From the NCBI GenBank assembly GCA_900769115.1, contig CAAGFJ010000035.1, forward strand, positions 1 to 54,411: a stretch of 54,411 bases of DNA, written 5' to 3'. The notes beneath the pieces are model-generated. The model was not told the origin of the DNA. It did no database searches and saw only the letters and a program-made list of their open reading frames with translations. Each line of letters begins with the position of its first letter. The stretch's first letter is position 1. This document shows, in pieces, positions 23,885-33,652 of this stretch. A program made the translations under genes and the position numbers. The DNA comes from Lachnospiraceae bacterium. GTDB lineage: Bacteria; Bacillota; Clostridia; Lachnospirales; Lachnospiraceae.

Positions 23885-24778
23885 ATGGGGCAATTTATTT
23901 CTAATATGTTTTATAAACAACGGGCAGATTTTCAGCAAACTTTACCGGAGCGGGATGAACGCTTCTCGCTCCCGGATAATATCACAGAGCAACGTAATAT
24001 TCCATATTCTAGCGATTCGATCGCAGCCCATCATTTTGATGTATATCGTCCATCCGACCGGGATGGAGATTGCCTTCCCGTCATCATTAATGTACACGGT
24101 GGAGGACTTATCATGGGTTGCAAAGAATTCAACCGTTATTTCTGTGCCAGACTATGCAAGCTTGGTTATGTCGTATTCAATGTAGAATACCGTCTTGTAC
24201 CAGACTGCCTGTTTTTTGATCAATGCACAGATATCTTCACCGCATTTAACTACATCAGAGAACACCTGGCTGACTTTTGCGGTCAGACAGACCATATCTA
24301 TGCGATCGGAGACAGTGGCGGGGCCTGTCTGCTTACCTATTGTGTAGCAATGCAGAACAATCCGGCAATTGCTTCTGCCGCCGGCATCATGCCATCCCCT
24401 CTTTCGATACGGGCATTAGGACTGATCAGTGGCATGTTCTACACGAACAGATTCGATCAGATTGGATTATTCCTGCCAAAGTACCTGTATGGAACTTCTT
24501 ACAGGAAAAGTTCCTTTTCACCATACATCAATCCCGAGCATCCGGCTCTGATCAAAGCGCTTCCTCCTTGTTTTCTGGTGACAAGTGCCAATGATAACCT
24601 GCAGCATTATACATTACAGTTTGAGAAAGCATTAACAGCAAATCATATGCCCCATCAGCTATTGAACTTTCCGGCCGGCAAAGCATTAACACATGCTTTT
24701 AGCGTATTTGAACCTTTTATGCCTGAGAGTACACAAACAATACAGGCGATATGCGAATATTTCAACAAGAACAGCTGA
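23885..24778 (+). CDS. HSL-type alpha/beta hydrolase (esterase)
   Basis: The 297-residue enzyme has the hormone-sensitive-lipase HGGG motif (71-74) and the nucleophile Ser144 in GDSGGA, with the expected C-terminal Asp (SANDN) and His (LTHAFS). Family members hydrolyse short acyl esters or act as deacetylases. The ATG at 23885 has GTGAGG upstream; the open frame begins 12 nt earlier. A chemoreceptor gene follows after 26 nt, so the two are probably cotranscribed, an unusual pairing. Confidence 0.85.
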   Translation: MGQFISNMFYKQRADFQQTLPERDERFSLPDNITEQRNIPYSSDSIAAHHFDVYRPSDRDGDCLPVIINVHGGGLIMGCKEFNRYFCARLCKLGYVVFNVEYRLVPDCLFFDQCTDIFTAFNYIREHLADFCGQTDHIYAIGDSGGACLLTYCVAMQNNPAIASAAGIMPSPLSIRALGLISGMFYTNRFDQIGLFLPKYLYGTSYRKSSFSPYINPEHPALIKALPPCFLVTSANDNLQHYTLQFEKALTANHMPHQLLNFPAGKALTHAFSVFEPFMPESTQTIQAICEYFNKNS

Positions 24779-24804
24779 TACAAACATACCGAAGGGAGAT
24801 ACTT

Positions 24805-26886
24805 ATGGATTACGATGAATCAATATTCAAAGAAAAAGCAAATCGTAAGGCGAGAAAGATCTGGCTGATCTTTGCCATCTTACTTTCTGCTAATTACGGC
24901 AGCGATGTTGCTAACGGGCTTCGCACAACCTCTTATTACCTTATATTTCTATTTCTTTGCTGGTGTCCTATCATAGTCGGCGAAGCACTGTTACGGATAA
25001 AGGGATACACGACCGAATTGTACAAATATGACCTGGTGATCGGATATGGTATCTTCTATGCCTATGTCGTCAGCACTACCGAATCAGCAATTGCATTTAC
25101 TTATATCCTGCCTGTAACCAGTTTGCTGGTTCTATATAAGAACAAGCGATTTATGATTGGCTGTGGTATTGCGAATTCCCTGATCCTTATCGGCAGTGCC
25201 ATCTACCGGATCATGATCGGATTCAACTCTGCAACCAACATGAAAGACTACCAGCTAGAGTTATCCTGCATTATCCTTTGTTACATCTGCTATGTTATGT
25301 CAATTCAACATTTGAACGAATCCGACGGCGCCATGACAGACAGCATCAAAGCAGATCTTCACCGTGTTATTACAACCGTTGAGCAGGTAAAAACCGCAAG
25401 TAATTCCATTATCGACGGTGTCTCTGTTGTACGGGAATTGGCATCCGAGAATACACATGGTGCAAATCTTGTGGTACAAAGTATGGATCAATTACAGGAG
25501 AACAATGCGAACCTGCAGGATACCACTACATCCTCCAATGAGATGACCTCCGATATCCATTCACAGGTGAATCATGTTGCAGATATGATTGAGGAAATGG
25601 TTGCCCTGACTTCTGCTTCGAGAGAACATGCGAGGACAAGTTCAACAGACTTGGATAATCTGATTGATACAACGAATACAATGGCTAATCTGTCAAATGA
25701 GATTGAACAGACCTTACAGCTTTTCAAACAGGAATTTGAAATGGTAAAGGACGAGACCGGAACCATTGAGAACATCAACACCCAGACCAATCTCCTAGCC
25801 TTAAATGCTTCCATTGAAGCAGCAAGAGCCGGAGATGCCGGTAAAGGATTTGCTGTTGTTGCAGACCAGATTCGCAACCTAAGCATCGAAACCCAGAATT
25901 CTTCCAGTCAGATCCGCCAGGCATTACAGCATTTAGAAGAGACCTCGGATGAGATGACTTCCTCCATCGAAAAGACATTACAGTTAATTCAGCTTAGCTT
26001 AGATAAGGTAACTCTTGCAGGAACGAATATTGCCAAGATTGCAACCGATACTTCCCAGCTTGAGAACAATATTCATATCATAGATAATGCAATGAAAGAG
26101 GTAGAGTCTTCTAACATTCATTTGGTAGACAACCTGCAGCAGGTATCCGGCATTGTAGATCATATGACGAATTCCATTGCCGATTCCAACGAGATCAGCA
26201 AACGGATGCTCAGTAAATATGACGAATCTGCAACGAATATCAACTCAATCGAAGGGGTTGTTGAATCCCTCATGTGCGAATTAGGTATCGGCGGCTTCAT
26301 GGGAGTTGAGGACATTCTGCCTGGCATGAAGTTAATGATCAGCTTAGATGACTCCATGATATATCACGGTGAAGTACTTTCCCAGGATGACAACTCTATC
26401 ACCGCCCGCCTACATACCGCACTACAGCTTACAGAATCCACCGTCTGCCAGATACAGGTAGTTGTTGGGAATGTACTCTACTGTTGGAACCAGGCACATA
26501 TTATGCCTAACACCAAGACTGGCTCTGATATATTCATAGTTACTCTGGAGTCCCGTCCAAAGATTAATAACCGACGGAAATATCCTCGTCTGGATGCCAG
26601 CAATGCCTGTACGATTCATCTGCCTGACGACAGCAAGAGCATTATGGCCTCTCTGGATAACATCAGTGCCAGTGGATTTGCCTTCTTAACACACGATCCG
26701 TTTTTTGCCAACAATAAGGGCATTACGATCACGCTTGAGATTCAGAAGTTTGATCTACCAGATCACAACATTCTGGAAGGACGAGTCATCCGGTGTTCTA
26801 ACAACGATGGTCTCTATATTGTCGGCTGCCAGATGCCGGAAGATGATATGATCATTCGTGAATATGTAGAACGCAAGCTTTCTTAA
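24805..26886 (+). CDS. Methyl-accepting chemotaxis-like protein with C-terminal PilZ domain
   Basis: This 693-residue protein starts with about six membrane helices (~18-168) and no large outer sensor domain. The long coiled-coil MCP signalling domain has the hairpin tip NINTQTNLLALNASIEAARAGDAGKG, which binds CheA and CheW. From ~510 there is a YcgR-N-like beta domain and then PilZ, with RKYPR (RxxxR, ~590) and NISASG (NxSxxG), both needed for c-di-GMP binding. It should couple c-di-GMP to chemotaxis-type signalling. GAAGGGAG precedes the ATG at 24805. No CheR/CheB pentapeptide tail is seen. The gene is followed by a strong hairpin. Confidence 0.92.
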   Translation: MDYDESIFKEKANRKARKIWLIFAILLSANYGSDVANGLRTTSYYLIFLFLCWCPIIVGEALLRIKGYTTELYKYDLVIGYGIFYAYVVSTTESAIAFTYILPVTSLLVLYKNKRFMIGCGIANSLILIGSAIYRIMIGFNSATNMKDYQLELSCIILCYICYVMSIQHLNESDGAMTDSIKADLHRVITTVEQVKTASNSIIDGVSVVRELASENTHGANLVVQSMDQLQENNANLQDTTTSSNEMTSDIHSQVNHVADMIEEMVALTSASREHARTSSTDLDNLIDTTNTMANLSNEIEQTLQLFKQEFEMVKDETGTIENINTQTNLLALNASIEAARAGDAGKGFAVVADQIRNLSIETQNSSSQIRQALQHLEETSDEMTSSIEKTLQLIQLSLDKVTLAGTNIAKIATDTSQLENNIHIIDNAMKEVESSNIHLVDNLQQVSGIVDHMTNSIADSNEISKRMLSKYDESATNINSIEGVVESLMCELGIGGFMGVEDILPGMKLMISLDDSMIYHGEVLSQDDNSITARLHTALQLTESTVCQIQVVVGNVLYCWNQAHIMPNTKTGSDIFIVTLESRPKINNRRKYPRLDASNACTIHLPDDSKSIMASLDNISASGFAFLTHDPFFANNKGITITLEIQKFDLPDHNILEGRVIRCSNNDGLYIVGCQMPEDDMIIREYVERKLS

Positions 26887-26889
26887 TAT

Positions 26890-26925
26890 CCCGGCACAGC
26901 GTATATCTTTACGCTGTGCCGGATA
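26890..26925. terminator. Bidirectional hairpin between convergent genes
   Basis: CCGGCACAGCGT and ACGCTGTGCCGG form a perfect 12-bp stem around an 8-nt loop. It lies just past the chemoreceptor stop and covers the last codons and stop of the WYL regulator on the other strand. U-runs are poor on both sides. Confidence 0.7.
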
Positions 26926-27889
26926 TCCGTTGTTGCGCTTCATCCAACAACTGTTCCCGCAGCCACTCCGGCTTACGGACCTCAACCTCTGGTCCAAATC
27001 CCCGTATCCAACGTATAACATCCGGTGCAATCGCCGCTGTCTGATAAAAATATAACCCATCCGGTCGTTCCTCTAAACGGCTGGCACGATTCGATTCAAA
27101 CTCTTTCACATACCGGATACTATCCCCGGTAAACACAAATTCCATCTTTTCCTTCTTATCGCCCGACAGACTCAGGAAGGCATCCGTCTCCTGCTCCTGT
27201 TCCGTAAAATGCTCATCCAGCATCCGAATATCCCGGATTCGTGATAACCGGAATCTTCGGACCTCCTTGCGCAACTCACAATATCCCTCCACACAGAGAA
27301 AAGAATCTAACAACAATATCCGGTATGGGTGCAGGATACGCGTACTGCATGTATCACTTGAAAAACTATAGTAAGTAATCTGAATCTTGTTCTGACTGCC
27401 GATTGCATTCTGGATCATCTTCTCAACCTGACCATCAACTGCATCTACTGCTTTTCTATCTGCTCCCACCTGTCGAAAATGTCCACACAGCTTCTCAAAC
27501 TGCAGCCGGTTAAGTGAGGCTGAATTAGCAACGATCTTATCGATCAACGCAAGTGCATGCCTTCCCATGTCCAAATGTGCATATCCCCCTAACATCTCTT
27601 TGGCAAAGGCAAGAGATGCCAGATCCTCAATGGTAAAATCCACATTACGCAGCGTATATTTATCTGCGTAATAATAAGTCTTGCCAGCCCTCTCTTGCTC
27701 TCCAATTCCATAATTTAACGATAACTCATCAATATCTCGGAGAATTGTCCGTCTGGTAACATCAATATTCCATCGATGTAACCGCTCCTGAATCTCTTCT
27801 GCCAGATATCCCTTTGGATTCTCCGACAACAGTGACAATATGTATATCTGTCTCTGCGATACAGAGACATCCTTTGTATTCTCATTCAT
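26909..27889 (-). CDS. YafY-type HTH and WYL-domain transcriptional regulator
   Basis: The 326-residue protein has an N-terminal winged helix (RQIYILSLLSENPKGYLAEEIQERL, TRRTILRDIDELSLNYGI), then a WYL domain (QITYYSFSSDTCSTRILHPYRILLLDSFLCVEGYCELRKEVRRFRLSRI) and a WCX-like C-terminal extension. WYL domains bind ligands, often nucleotides or nucleic acids. AGGAG precedes the ATG. It follows the GH3 gene by 28 nt and may be the last gene of the ClC-MoxR operon. Confidence 0.9.
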   Translation of the reverse strand: MNENTKDVSVSQRQIYILSLLSENPKGYLAEEIQERLHRWNIDVTRRTILRDIDELSLNYGIGEQERAGKTYYYADKYTLRNVDFTIEDLASLAFAKEMLGGYAHLDMGRHALALIDKIVANSASLNRLQFEKLCGHFRQVGADRKAVDAVDGQVEKMIQNAIGSQNKIQITYYSFSSDTCSTRILHPYRILLLDSFLCVEGYCELRKEVRRFRLSRIRDIRMLDEHFTEQEQETDAFLSLSGDKKEKMEFVFTGDSIRYVKEFESNRASRLEERPDGLYFYQTAAIAPDVIRWIRGFGPEVEVRKPEWLREQLLDEAQQRISGTA

Positions 27890-27917
27890 AGCTTACTCCT
27901 CATATCCATCGAAAATA

Positions 27918-29162
27918 TTACTCCATTGCCGCCTCTTCCAACATCCCCAGATGCAGCTTGTAGCGCAAAATACGTCTTACCGAATCCTCTAACATGGTTT
28001 CTGTAATCTGCCCACTTTGCAGTGCATGTTTTGCCCCTCTCATGGAAGCCGCAAAGTCTGCTGAGAACACCATATCATTTCCGGCTTCAAGCGCCTGCCC
28101 GGTTGCCTCTTCTAACGACATCCGCATAAGAATTGCCTGCATATTCAGATCATCTGCCATTACTACGCCATCAAATGCCAGCTCCTCCCGCAACAGAGTA
28201 TGCACCGGTCCCGATAATGATGCCGGATTCTCTCTATCCACACACTCCATCGTAATGTGAGATACCATGATCATCTCCGCTCCCGCTGCCACACCTGCCC
28301 TATATGGCACAAAATCCTGCTTACGATATGTTACCAGACTCTTCTTATCATTTGCAAATGTTGCATGGGTATTGGCATTATTGCCATATCCGGGAAAATG
28401 TTTGAGACAGCTTCCCATTTTTTGATCCTTCATAACCGATATTACGGTCTTCACATAATCGGCTGCTTCTGCTGCATCCCCACTTGCACTCCGGTCGTAC
28501 ATATAGGCTGCCGGATCATTTACCACATCCGCCACCGGATCAAAATTCAGGTTAATCCCCATACGTTCTAATAATGCTGTCTTCTTTTCCACATCCTCAA
28601 TTACAGCCTTTGTTCCTTTGGCATATAGCTCCCTTGCACTGTCAAACTGAGGAAGCCCTTCATCTAATAGTCCTTTTACCCGGCTGATCTGCCCGCCTTC
28701 CTCATCCACACCAACAAACAGCGGCACCTGCATGCATTGCTGCAACCCTTTCACACGTGCAGCCACCTGCTCTACCGTCTTTCCCTCAAAATCCACCCCG
28801 AAAAATATCACGCCTCCGGGCTGGTATGTCTGCAGATTCCGTACGTTAATATCCTTCTCATTTGTAAGGATCATACATTGTGCCAGCTTCTGCTCTGTTG
28901 TCATTCCCTCTATCCATTTGGTGAGGATCTCTTCTTCCCGATCCCGTTCCTGCCGTTTTCTATTCTCTAATTCCGTCAGGTTTGTTCCCTCTATCTCATG
29001 CTGAACAGGATCGGACATCCTTTGAACGCCCTTTTCATACACGTGAGCATCCTGCCGATTCCATGGTACTTTATCCCACCATCCCGTTCTTCCGAATACT
29101 CCCATGCAACAGACAGCAGCTATCCCGGCCACTACCAGCCATTTCCATACCTTTCTCCACAT
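27918..29162 (-). CDS. Membrane-anchored GH3 beta-N-acetylhexosaminidase (NagZ-like)
   Basis: The 414-residue protein has an N-terminal signal anchor (~8-25), a charged stalk and a GH3 catalytic domain. Motifs are VGVDEEGGQISR, LNFDPVADV, KHFPGYGNNANTH (the NagZ KHFPGHG...DSH loop with the acid/base His) and the nucleophile Asp337 or Asp338 in VMADDLNM. Family members remove N-acetylglucosamine from cell-wall fragments. It lies 7 nt after the transglutaminase gene, so wall turnover together with the MoxR operon products is likely. Confidence 0.88.
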   Translation of the reverse strand: MWRKVWKWLVVAGIAAVCCMGVFGRTGWWDKVPWNRQDAHVYEKGVQRMSDPVQHEIEGTNLTELENRKRQERDREEEILTKWIEGMTTEQKLAQCMILTNEKDINVRNLQTYQPGGVIFFGVDFEGKTVEQVAARVKGLQQCMQVPLFVGVDEEGGQISRVKGLLDEGLPQFDSARELYAKGTKAVIEDVEKKTALLERMGINLNFDPVADVVNDPAAYMYDRSASGDAAEAADYVKTVISVMKDQKMGSCLKHFPGYGNNANTHATFANDKKSLVTYRKQDFVPYRAGVAAGAEMIMVSHITMECVDRENPASLSGPVHTLLREELAFDGVVMADDLNMQAILMRMSLEEATGQALEAGNDMVFSADFAASMRGAKHALQSGQITETMLEDSVRRILRYKLHLGMLEEAAME

Positions 29163-29169
29163 ATATTAT

Positions 29170-31596
29170 CTACCTCTTACACAATTGGATTCGTTGCACA
29201 AACTTCGCCTTTTTCCAGACTGCCCGGCTTACCTCGCAGATTACTCTTCCCATCTTTACAATCTCCTGTTCTGATGCCTCCTGATCACTGTAGCTGATCC
29301 GTTCCATAAGCTCACAGCATTCCGTTATATCTATCATGACAGAATACCTCTCTGCCATATACTGTAATTGTTCTCTATGGCTTCTGCACACACAATATGC
29401 TGCATCACACAACCGCAGCATATCACACAGATTGGCATATTGTGAAACCAATGCCTCCCGTATATCCTTCTGATGACATAGCCGGTATCTCGATATCTTA
29501 CGGTTTAATACACGCACGATCTGATACACCAGATAAGTGCACACAAATGCCAGAACTGCATATATGAACCAGATCATCCTGGACAGATTCAGATCTCCCA
29601 ACACACTGGATGCATTATCTCCACCCGTTCCAATCCCATTCATCGCTTGGGTAAATGCATCCCAGAAGTTATCCTCATCCGTATCCATACTGTTGCCAGG
29701 TGTTACTTCTACCACCTTCCATCCAAATCCGTCCACATACACCTCTACCCATGCATGTGCCATCGCATCGTTCACTTCCACATTCATAACCGGTGCCTCT
29801 CCGATTGAAGAATATCCGGTATAGAAGTCCTCCACCTTTTCCTGTTCATTAACATCTGACGCTAATACTGCCTCAAGTGAGAATGCATACCCCTCCACAT
29901 AACGTGCCGGTATTCCCATCTCCCGAAAGATCAAAGTAGCTGCCGATGCAAAATGCGCACAATATCCTTTCCGGTTCTTCGTTAGAAAATAGTTAATAAA
30001 ATCTTCATCCTGCGGTGTTGCCCCTGGCTTCAGCGTATACGGAATATTCTCATCAAAATATGCCACCACAGCATCCGTAATCTCTTTCTCCGTCATCGTA
30101 TCTGTCAGTCCAATCTTCCTGCACTCTGCCTTGATCACATCCTGATTGGTATCGGGCACCTCTAAAAACACAGGATCCACACCTGTCACGTCCATGTCGC
30201 CCGGAGATTCATCCCCTAATGCACTCTCCCATACAATCTTTGGATAATAATTGTAATCCACTGTCTGCATTCTTTCTAATCCCTGTGAAGACGAAAACAT
30301 GGCATGATTGTTATAGATCGAATAATCCTGAAATCTGGTATAATACGGATAATACAAATATGCGCTGTCTGCTCCAACATTCTGTATCCGCATAATCCCC
30401 TCTGCGCGATGTTCGCTATGATCCTCCCGCAGCTCCTCCGCCTCAGTTTTCAGACTTTCCTCTTCAAAGATTGCCTGATCCTGCCCTCTTTCTGACTCAT
30501 TATCATACAGACTATACCATTGATTCTCTCCATATTTTCCACCTGTATACGCCTTCAGGTAGACCGCATCACTGCTATATGGTGTATATGTCACTATCAG
30601 ATCTGTCAGATAATCCGGATGTACATTTGAGATTCCGCCCAATTTACCGCCACTCATTCCACCTACGGATGCGTACCGGTTGTATAATCCGGAAAAACCC
30701 AGCAATACGAAATTACCCAATGCATCTGCTGTCTTTTCCCGCAACCTGTCATCCGCAAACTTTCCATCAAAACCAGCCGGGTTCACAAGAAGCTGTAACG
30801 CAAATGCCAGACAGAGCAAAAACGCTGACATGGTGATCAATACATGTTCAAACACTCCTGCATCCTGTGTATATACCACCCGTTGCTTCTTTCCCTGCCG
30901 CAATTTAAATGGCCTGTCCCATGCAAATGCCAGATAATGTCCATTTGCCTTGAACACAACAACCATCATATACCCGATGGCAAGAAATAAAATATACAAA
31001 ATATCCGGTGTCAGTTTCATGTAGAGAGGGATCAACAGCAATGGAAACGTAAGGCTTACTGCCCACACCAGGCTCATCCGTGAATATAACCAGATATTCA
31101 ACACAATGATCAATACCATTCCAATAAAAATTGCTACTATTGCCACCGTCAGATAATCATGATCCATCTGTATTTCATATTGCCGCACACCCGACAGATC
31201 AAAAAATGCCTGTGCACGCTGTAATACCGCGTTCACAATCACATACAAACCGGAATTTGCATGAATCCGGAACAAATAGATTGCACATACAAACACACCA
31301 AAGAATACAATATATCCAATATCCCGATAACAGAACTTCGGCAGCGCATACAGAAAGGAGAAGTACAATGACAACACCATATATGCCACAATCACCATCA
31401 CATAATTATAGGAAATGTCCAATGCTGACAGAAAACCTCCAACCGACCCCAGCACCAGGAAAAATGCGATCAAAGAACGCAGAAAACAACTATATAAAAT
31501 ATTGCCGATCTTCATAACCGGCGGTTTCAAATAGATTCCTTCTGCTATCTGCAGATCTTCTTTATGCACTTTCTCTTTTTTCTTTCTTCCAAACAT
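29170..31596 (-). CDS. Membrane protein with extracytoplasmic transglutaminase-like domain (TgpA type)
   Basis: The 808-residue protein starts with a block of about seven helices and a second membrane region, then an outer transglutaminase-like domain and a final helix (~672-693) with a cytoplasmic tail. Triad positions are Cys546 (RKGYCAHFASAATL), His614 (AHAWVEVYVDGFGW) and Glu630 (VVEVTPG), where many relatives have Asp. It is the usual partner of DUF58 and MoxR proteins. The open frame reaches 31764, but the ATG at 31596, after AAGGGAG and 17 nt past the DUF58 stop, is chosen. Role: probably cell-surface protein or wall remodelling. Confidence 0.88.
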   Translation of the reverse strand: MFGRKKKEKVHKEDLQIAEGIYLKPPVMKIGNILYSCFLRSLIAFFLVLGSVGGFLSALDISYNYVMVIVAYMVLSLYFSFLYALPKFCYRDIGYIVFFGVFVCAIYLFRIHANSGLYVIVNAVLQRAQAFFDLSGVRQYEIQMDHDYLTVAIVAIFIGMVLIIVLNIWLYSRMSLVWAVSLTFPLLLIPLYMKLTPDILYILFLAIGYMMVVVFKANGHYLAFAWDRPFKLRQGKKQRVVYTQDAGVFEHVLITMSAFLLCLAFALQLLVNPAGFDGKFADDRLREKTADALGNFVLLGFSGLYNRYASVGGMSGGKLGGISNVHPDYLTDLIVTYTPYSSDAVYLKAYTGGKYGENQWYSLYDNESERGQDQAIFEEESLKTEAEELREDHSEHRAEGIMRIQNVGADSAYLYYPYYTRFQDYSIYNNHAMFSSSQGLERMQTVDYNYYPKIVWESALGDESPGDMDVTGVDPVFLEVPDTNQDVIKAECRKIGLTDTMTEKEITDAVVAYFDENIPYTLKPGATPQDEDFINYFLTKNRKGYCAHFASAATLIFREMGIPARYVEGYAFSLEAVLASDVNEQEKVEDFYTGYSSIGEAPVMNVEVNDAMAHAWVEVYVDGFGWKVVEVTPGNSMDTDEDNFWDAFTQAMNGIGTGGDNASSVLGDLNLSRMIWFIYAVLAFVCTYLVYQIVRVLNRKISRYRLCHQKDIREALVSQYANLCDMLRLCDAAYCVCRSHREQLQYMAERYSVMIDITECCELMERISYSDQEASEQEIVKMGRVICEVSRAVWKKAKFVQRIQLCKR

Positions 31597-31613
31597 ATCG
31601 CATTGATACTCCC

Positions 31614-32675
31614 TTAACCCTGCAATAATACAGCTGCTGTCCCATCCGTCCCCGGTATCCGTTCCTCTGATTCCTGCCGCTCCGGACCAATGTACAGAAA
31701 TCCTCCCTGTGACATATATTCTTTCCGGAACAGATTCTCTGCCTTGTCTTCCTCTGTATAACACACATCATACAATAACAATTCTAACCACTGTATTCGC
31801 TCAATCTCGCTTCCGATATACATCTGCTGCATTCCTGCACTCGCCGTACTATAATAGTGTACCGTAAATGGAAGATTCTGCCTCACAAATGCCCTTGTTA
31901 TACTATCAGTTAACTGCAATATACTCTCTACGCTTATCGCATCATTATTAACCAATTCCACCACCACATGCAGCTGCATTGCAGACACACTGACCCGTTC
32001 CTTCACCATCAGTTCTTCCTTCTTAGAGGATAACTTCCAATGAATATTCTGTAATTTATCACCAGGAATATATTCCCGGATTCCACTGATATCCGAAAAA
32101 TCATACCCTTTTTCTTTACTCTCCATTGCCTCGGTGACACCCTTCTGGTAAATGGAATTGGCTTCCTGTTCTCTCTCTTCCCCACTTGGAAGCACAATAC
32201 ACTCTGCCACTACATTCATCGGTATGGTCACCTGATAAATACCTAACATATCCATACACTGCACTTGCGAAATCTTCATCACAAAGTGTCCACATCGTTC
32301 CATCACAATAGGATAATCGACATATGTCTTTCCATGTGCACGCAAAGGAATATTTAATTCATGCGTTCCTGTCACATTATAGAATGTATTACCAGCCTCT
32401 ATTCGTGCAGTCACATTGACAAGCGGCTGCCATACCGGATTATCTGCCACAATATGTACTACAAATTCTCCCCCCTTTGTCATGTTTTCCACGGGTGCCC
32501 GCAGCGAGAATTTCACCTGTTGCCTTATCTTACAGACCCCGCTTATACTGTAGATTGGAAACAATACCATTCCTACCAACAGTACAAAATTCACATAACT
32601 ATGGAATGCAATCATTATAAATACATTCAGCGCAATTGCTATTATATAGCGTAATATATTTCGGATTCGCAGCAT
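31614..32675 (-). CDS. DUF58 membrane protein
   Basis: This 353-residue protein has two N-terminal helices (~8-45), an Ig-like region, and the DUF58 signature block IREYIPGDKLQNIHWKLSSKKEELMVKE, followed by a von Willebrand A-like fold. AGGAG precedes the ATG. DUF58 proteins are near-constant partners of MoxR ATPases and transglutaminase-like membrane proteins, as here. The biochemical function is not settled. Confidence 0.9.
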   Translation of the reverse strand: MLRIRNILRYIIAIALNVFIMIAFHSYVNFVLLVGMVLFPIYSISGVCKIRQQVKFSLRAPVENMTKGGEFVVHIVADNPVWQPLVNVTARIEAGNTFYNVTGTHELNIPLRAHGKTYVDYPIVMERCGHFVMKISQVQCMDMLGIYQVTIPMNVVAECIVLPSGEEREQEANSIYQKGVTEAMESKEKGYDFSDISGIREYIPGDKLQNIHWKLSSKKEELMVKERVSVSAMQLHVVVELVNNDAISVESILQLTDSITRAFVRQNLPFTVHYYSTASAGMQQMYIGSEIERIQWLELLLYDVCYTEEDKAENLFRKEYMSQGGFLYIGPERQESEERIPGTDGTAAVLLQG

Positions 32676-32703
32676 ATTTCTAACTTCTCCTAATCATACA
32701 ACC

Positions 32704-33630
32704 TCAGGTTCTTGGAATCCTGACACTTTCAAACAACCCCTGTAATACATCGTCTATTGTCTTACCTTCTGCTCTTGCTTTGGTACTTAATTTCACACGA
32801 TGTCCCAACACATCAGTAAATACATTACGAATATCCTCTGGTGTTACATAATCTCTTCCGTACAATACCGCCATCGCCTTTGCCATACGAAGGAGCGCAA
32901 TGCTTCCTCTCGGACTAGCACCCATTGAGAGCCATTCACTTTCTCTGGTGGTTTCTACCAATGTCACAATATACTCATAAATCGAATCATGCACATACAT
33001 ATCATTGGTCTGCTTACGCAATGCTACCAGTTCTTGTACCGTAATGGCTGATACCAGCCTGCTAACCGGCTTTGCTGCATTATCCTTCAATATCTGTACT
33101 GCTGCTTCATGCTCTGGATATCCCATAGACAGGCAGACCATGAAACGGTCTAGCTGTGATTCCGGCAACATCTGGGTCCCTGACGAACCAAGAGGATTCT
33201 CCGTTGCAATAACCGTAAACGGATCCGGCAACTGTCTGGTCACCCCATCTACCGTCACCGTTCCCTCTTCCATCACTTCAAGCAAAGCCGACTGCGTCTT
33301 AGGCGAGGTACGATTGATCTCATCTGCCAGAAACAGATTACAGAATACTGCTCCCTGTTGATATTCAAATGTCTTGCTTGTCTGGTTATACATAGAAAAT
33401 CCTACAATATCACTCGGCAATACATCCGGTGTAAACTGCACTCTGCGATAGCTTAATGACATGGAACGTGCAATTGCCATCGCCAGCGTTGTCTTACCTA
33501 CACCCGGAATATCCTCTAACAATACATGACCGCCTGCAAGTATAGCTGCAAGCACCTTTTCCACAATCTGGTCTTTGCCTTTGACTGCCTTCCCGACCTC
33601 TGCTTTCACATCTAACATCTGATTACCCAT
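32704..33630 (-). CDS. MoxR-family AAA+ ATPase
   Basis: The 308-residue ATPase has Walker A GVGKTT (43-48), Walker B LFLADEINR, the sensor region VIATENPLGSSGTQMLPESQLDRFM and the C-terminal lid domain. MoxR proteins act as chaperone-like ATPases with VWA-type partners, here the DUF58 protein encoded 28 nt downstream. GAGGAG precedes the ATG, 22 nt after the ClC stop. Confidence 0.95.
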   Translation of the reverse strand: MGNQMLDVKAEVGKAVKGKDQIVEKVLAAILAGGHVLLEDIPGVGKTTLAMAIARSMSLSYRRVQFTPDVLPSDIVGFSMYNQTSKTFEYQQGAVFCNLFLADEINRTSPKTQSALLEVMEEGTVTVDGVTRQLPDPFTVIATENPLGSSGTQMLPESQLDRFMVCLSMGYPEHEAAVQILKDNAAKPVSRLVSAITVQELVALRKQTNDMYVHDSIYEYIVTLVETTRESEWLSMGASPRGSIALLRMAKAMAVLYGRDYVTPEDIRNVFTDVLGHRVKLSTKARAEGKTIDDVLQGLFESVRIPRT

Positions 33631-33652
33631 ACACTACTCCTCTTATCTCTTT

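Noticed and set aside
26890..26925. Third copy of the terminal repeat (shared TTACGCTGTGC)
   Set aside because: Only 11 bases match and the rest is a simple perfect hairpin terminator; probably coincidence.
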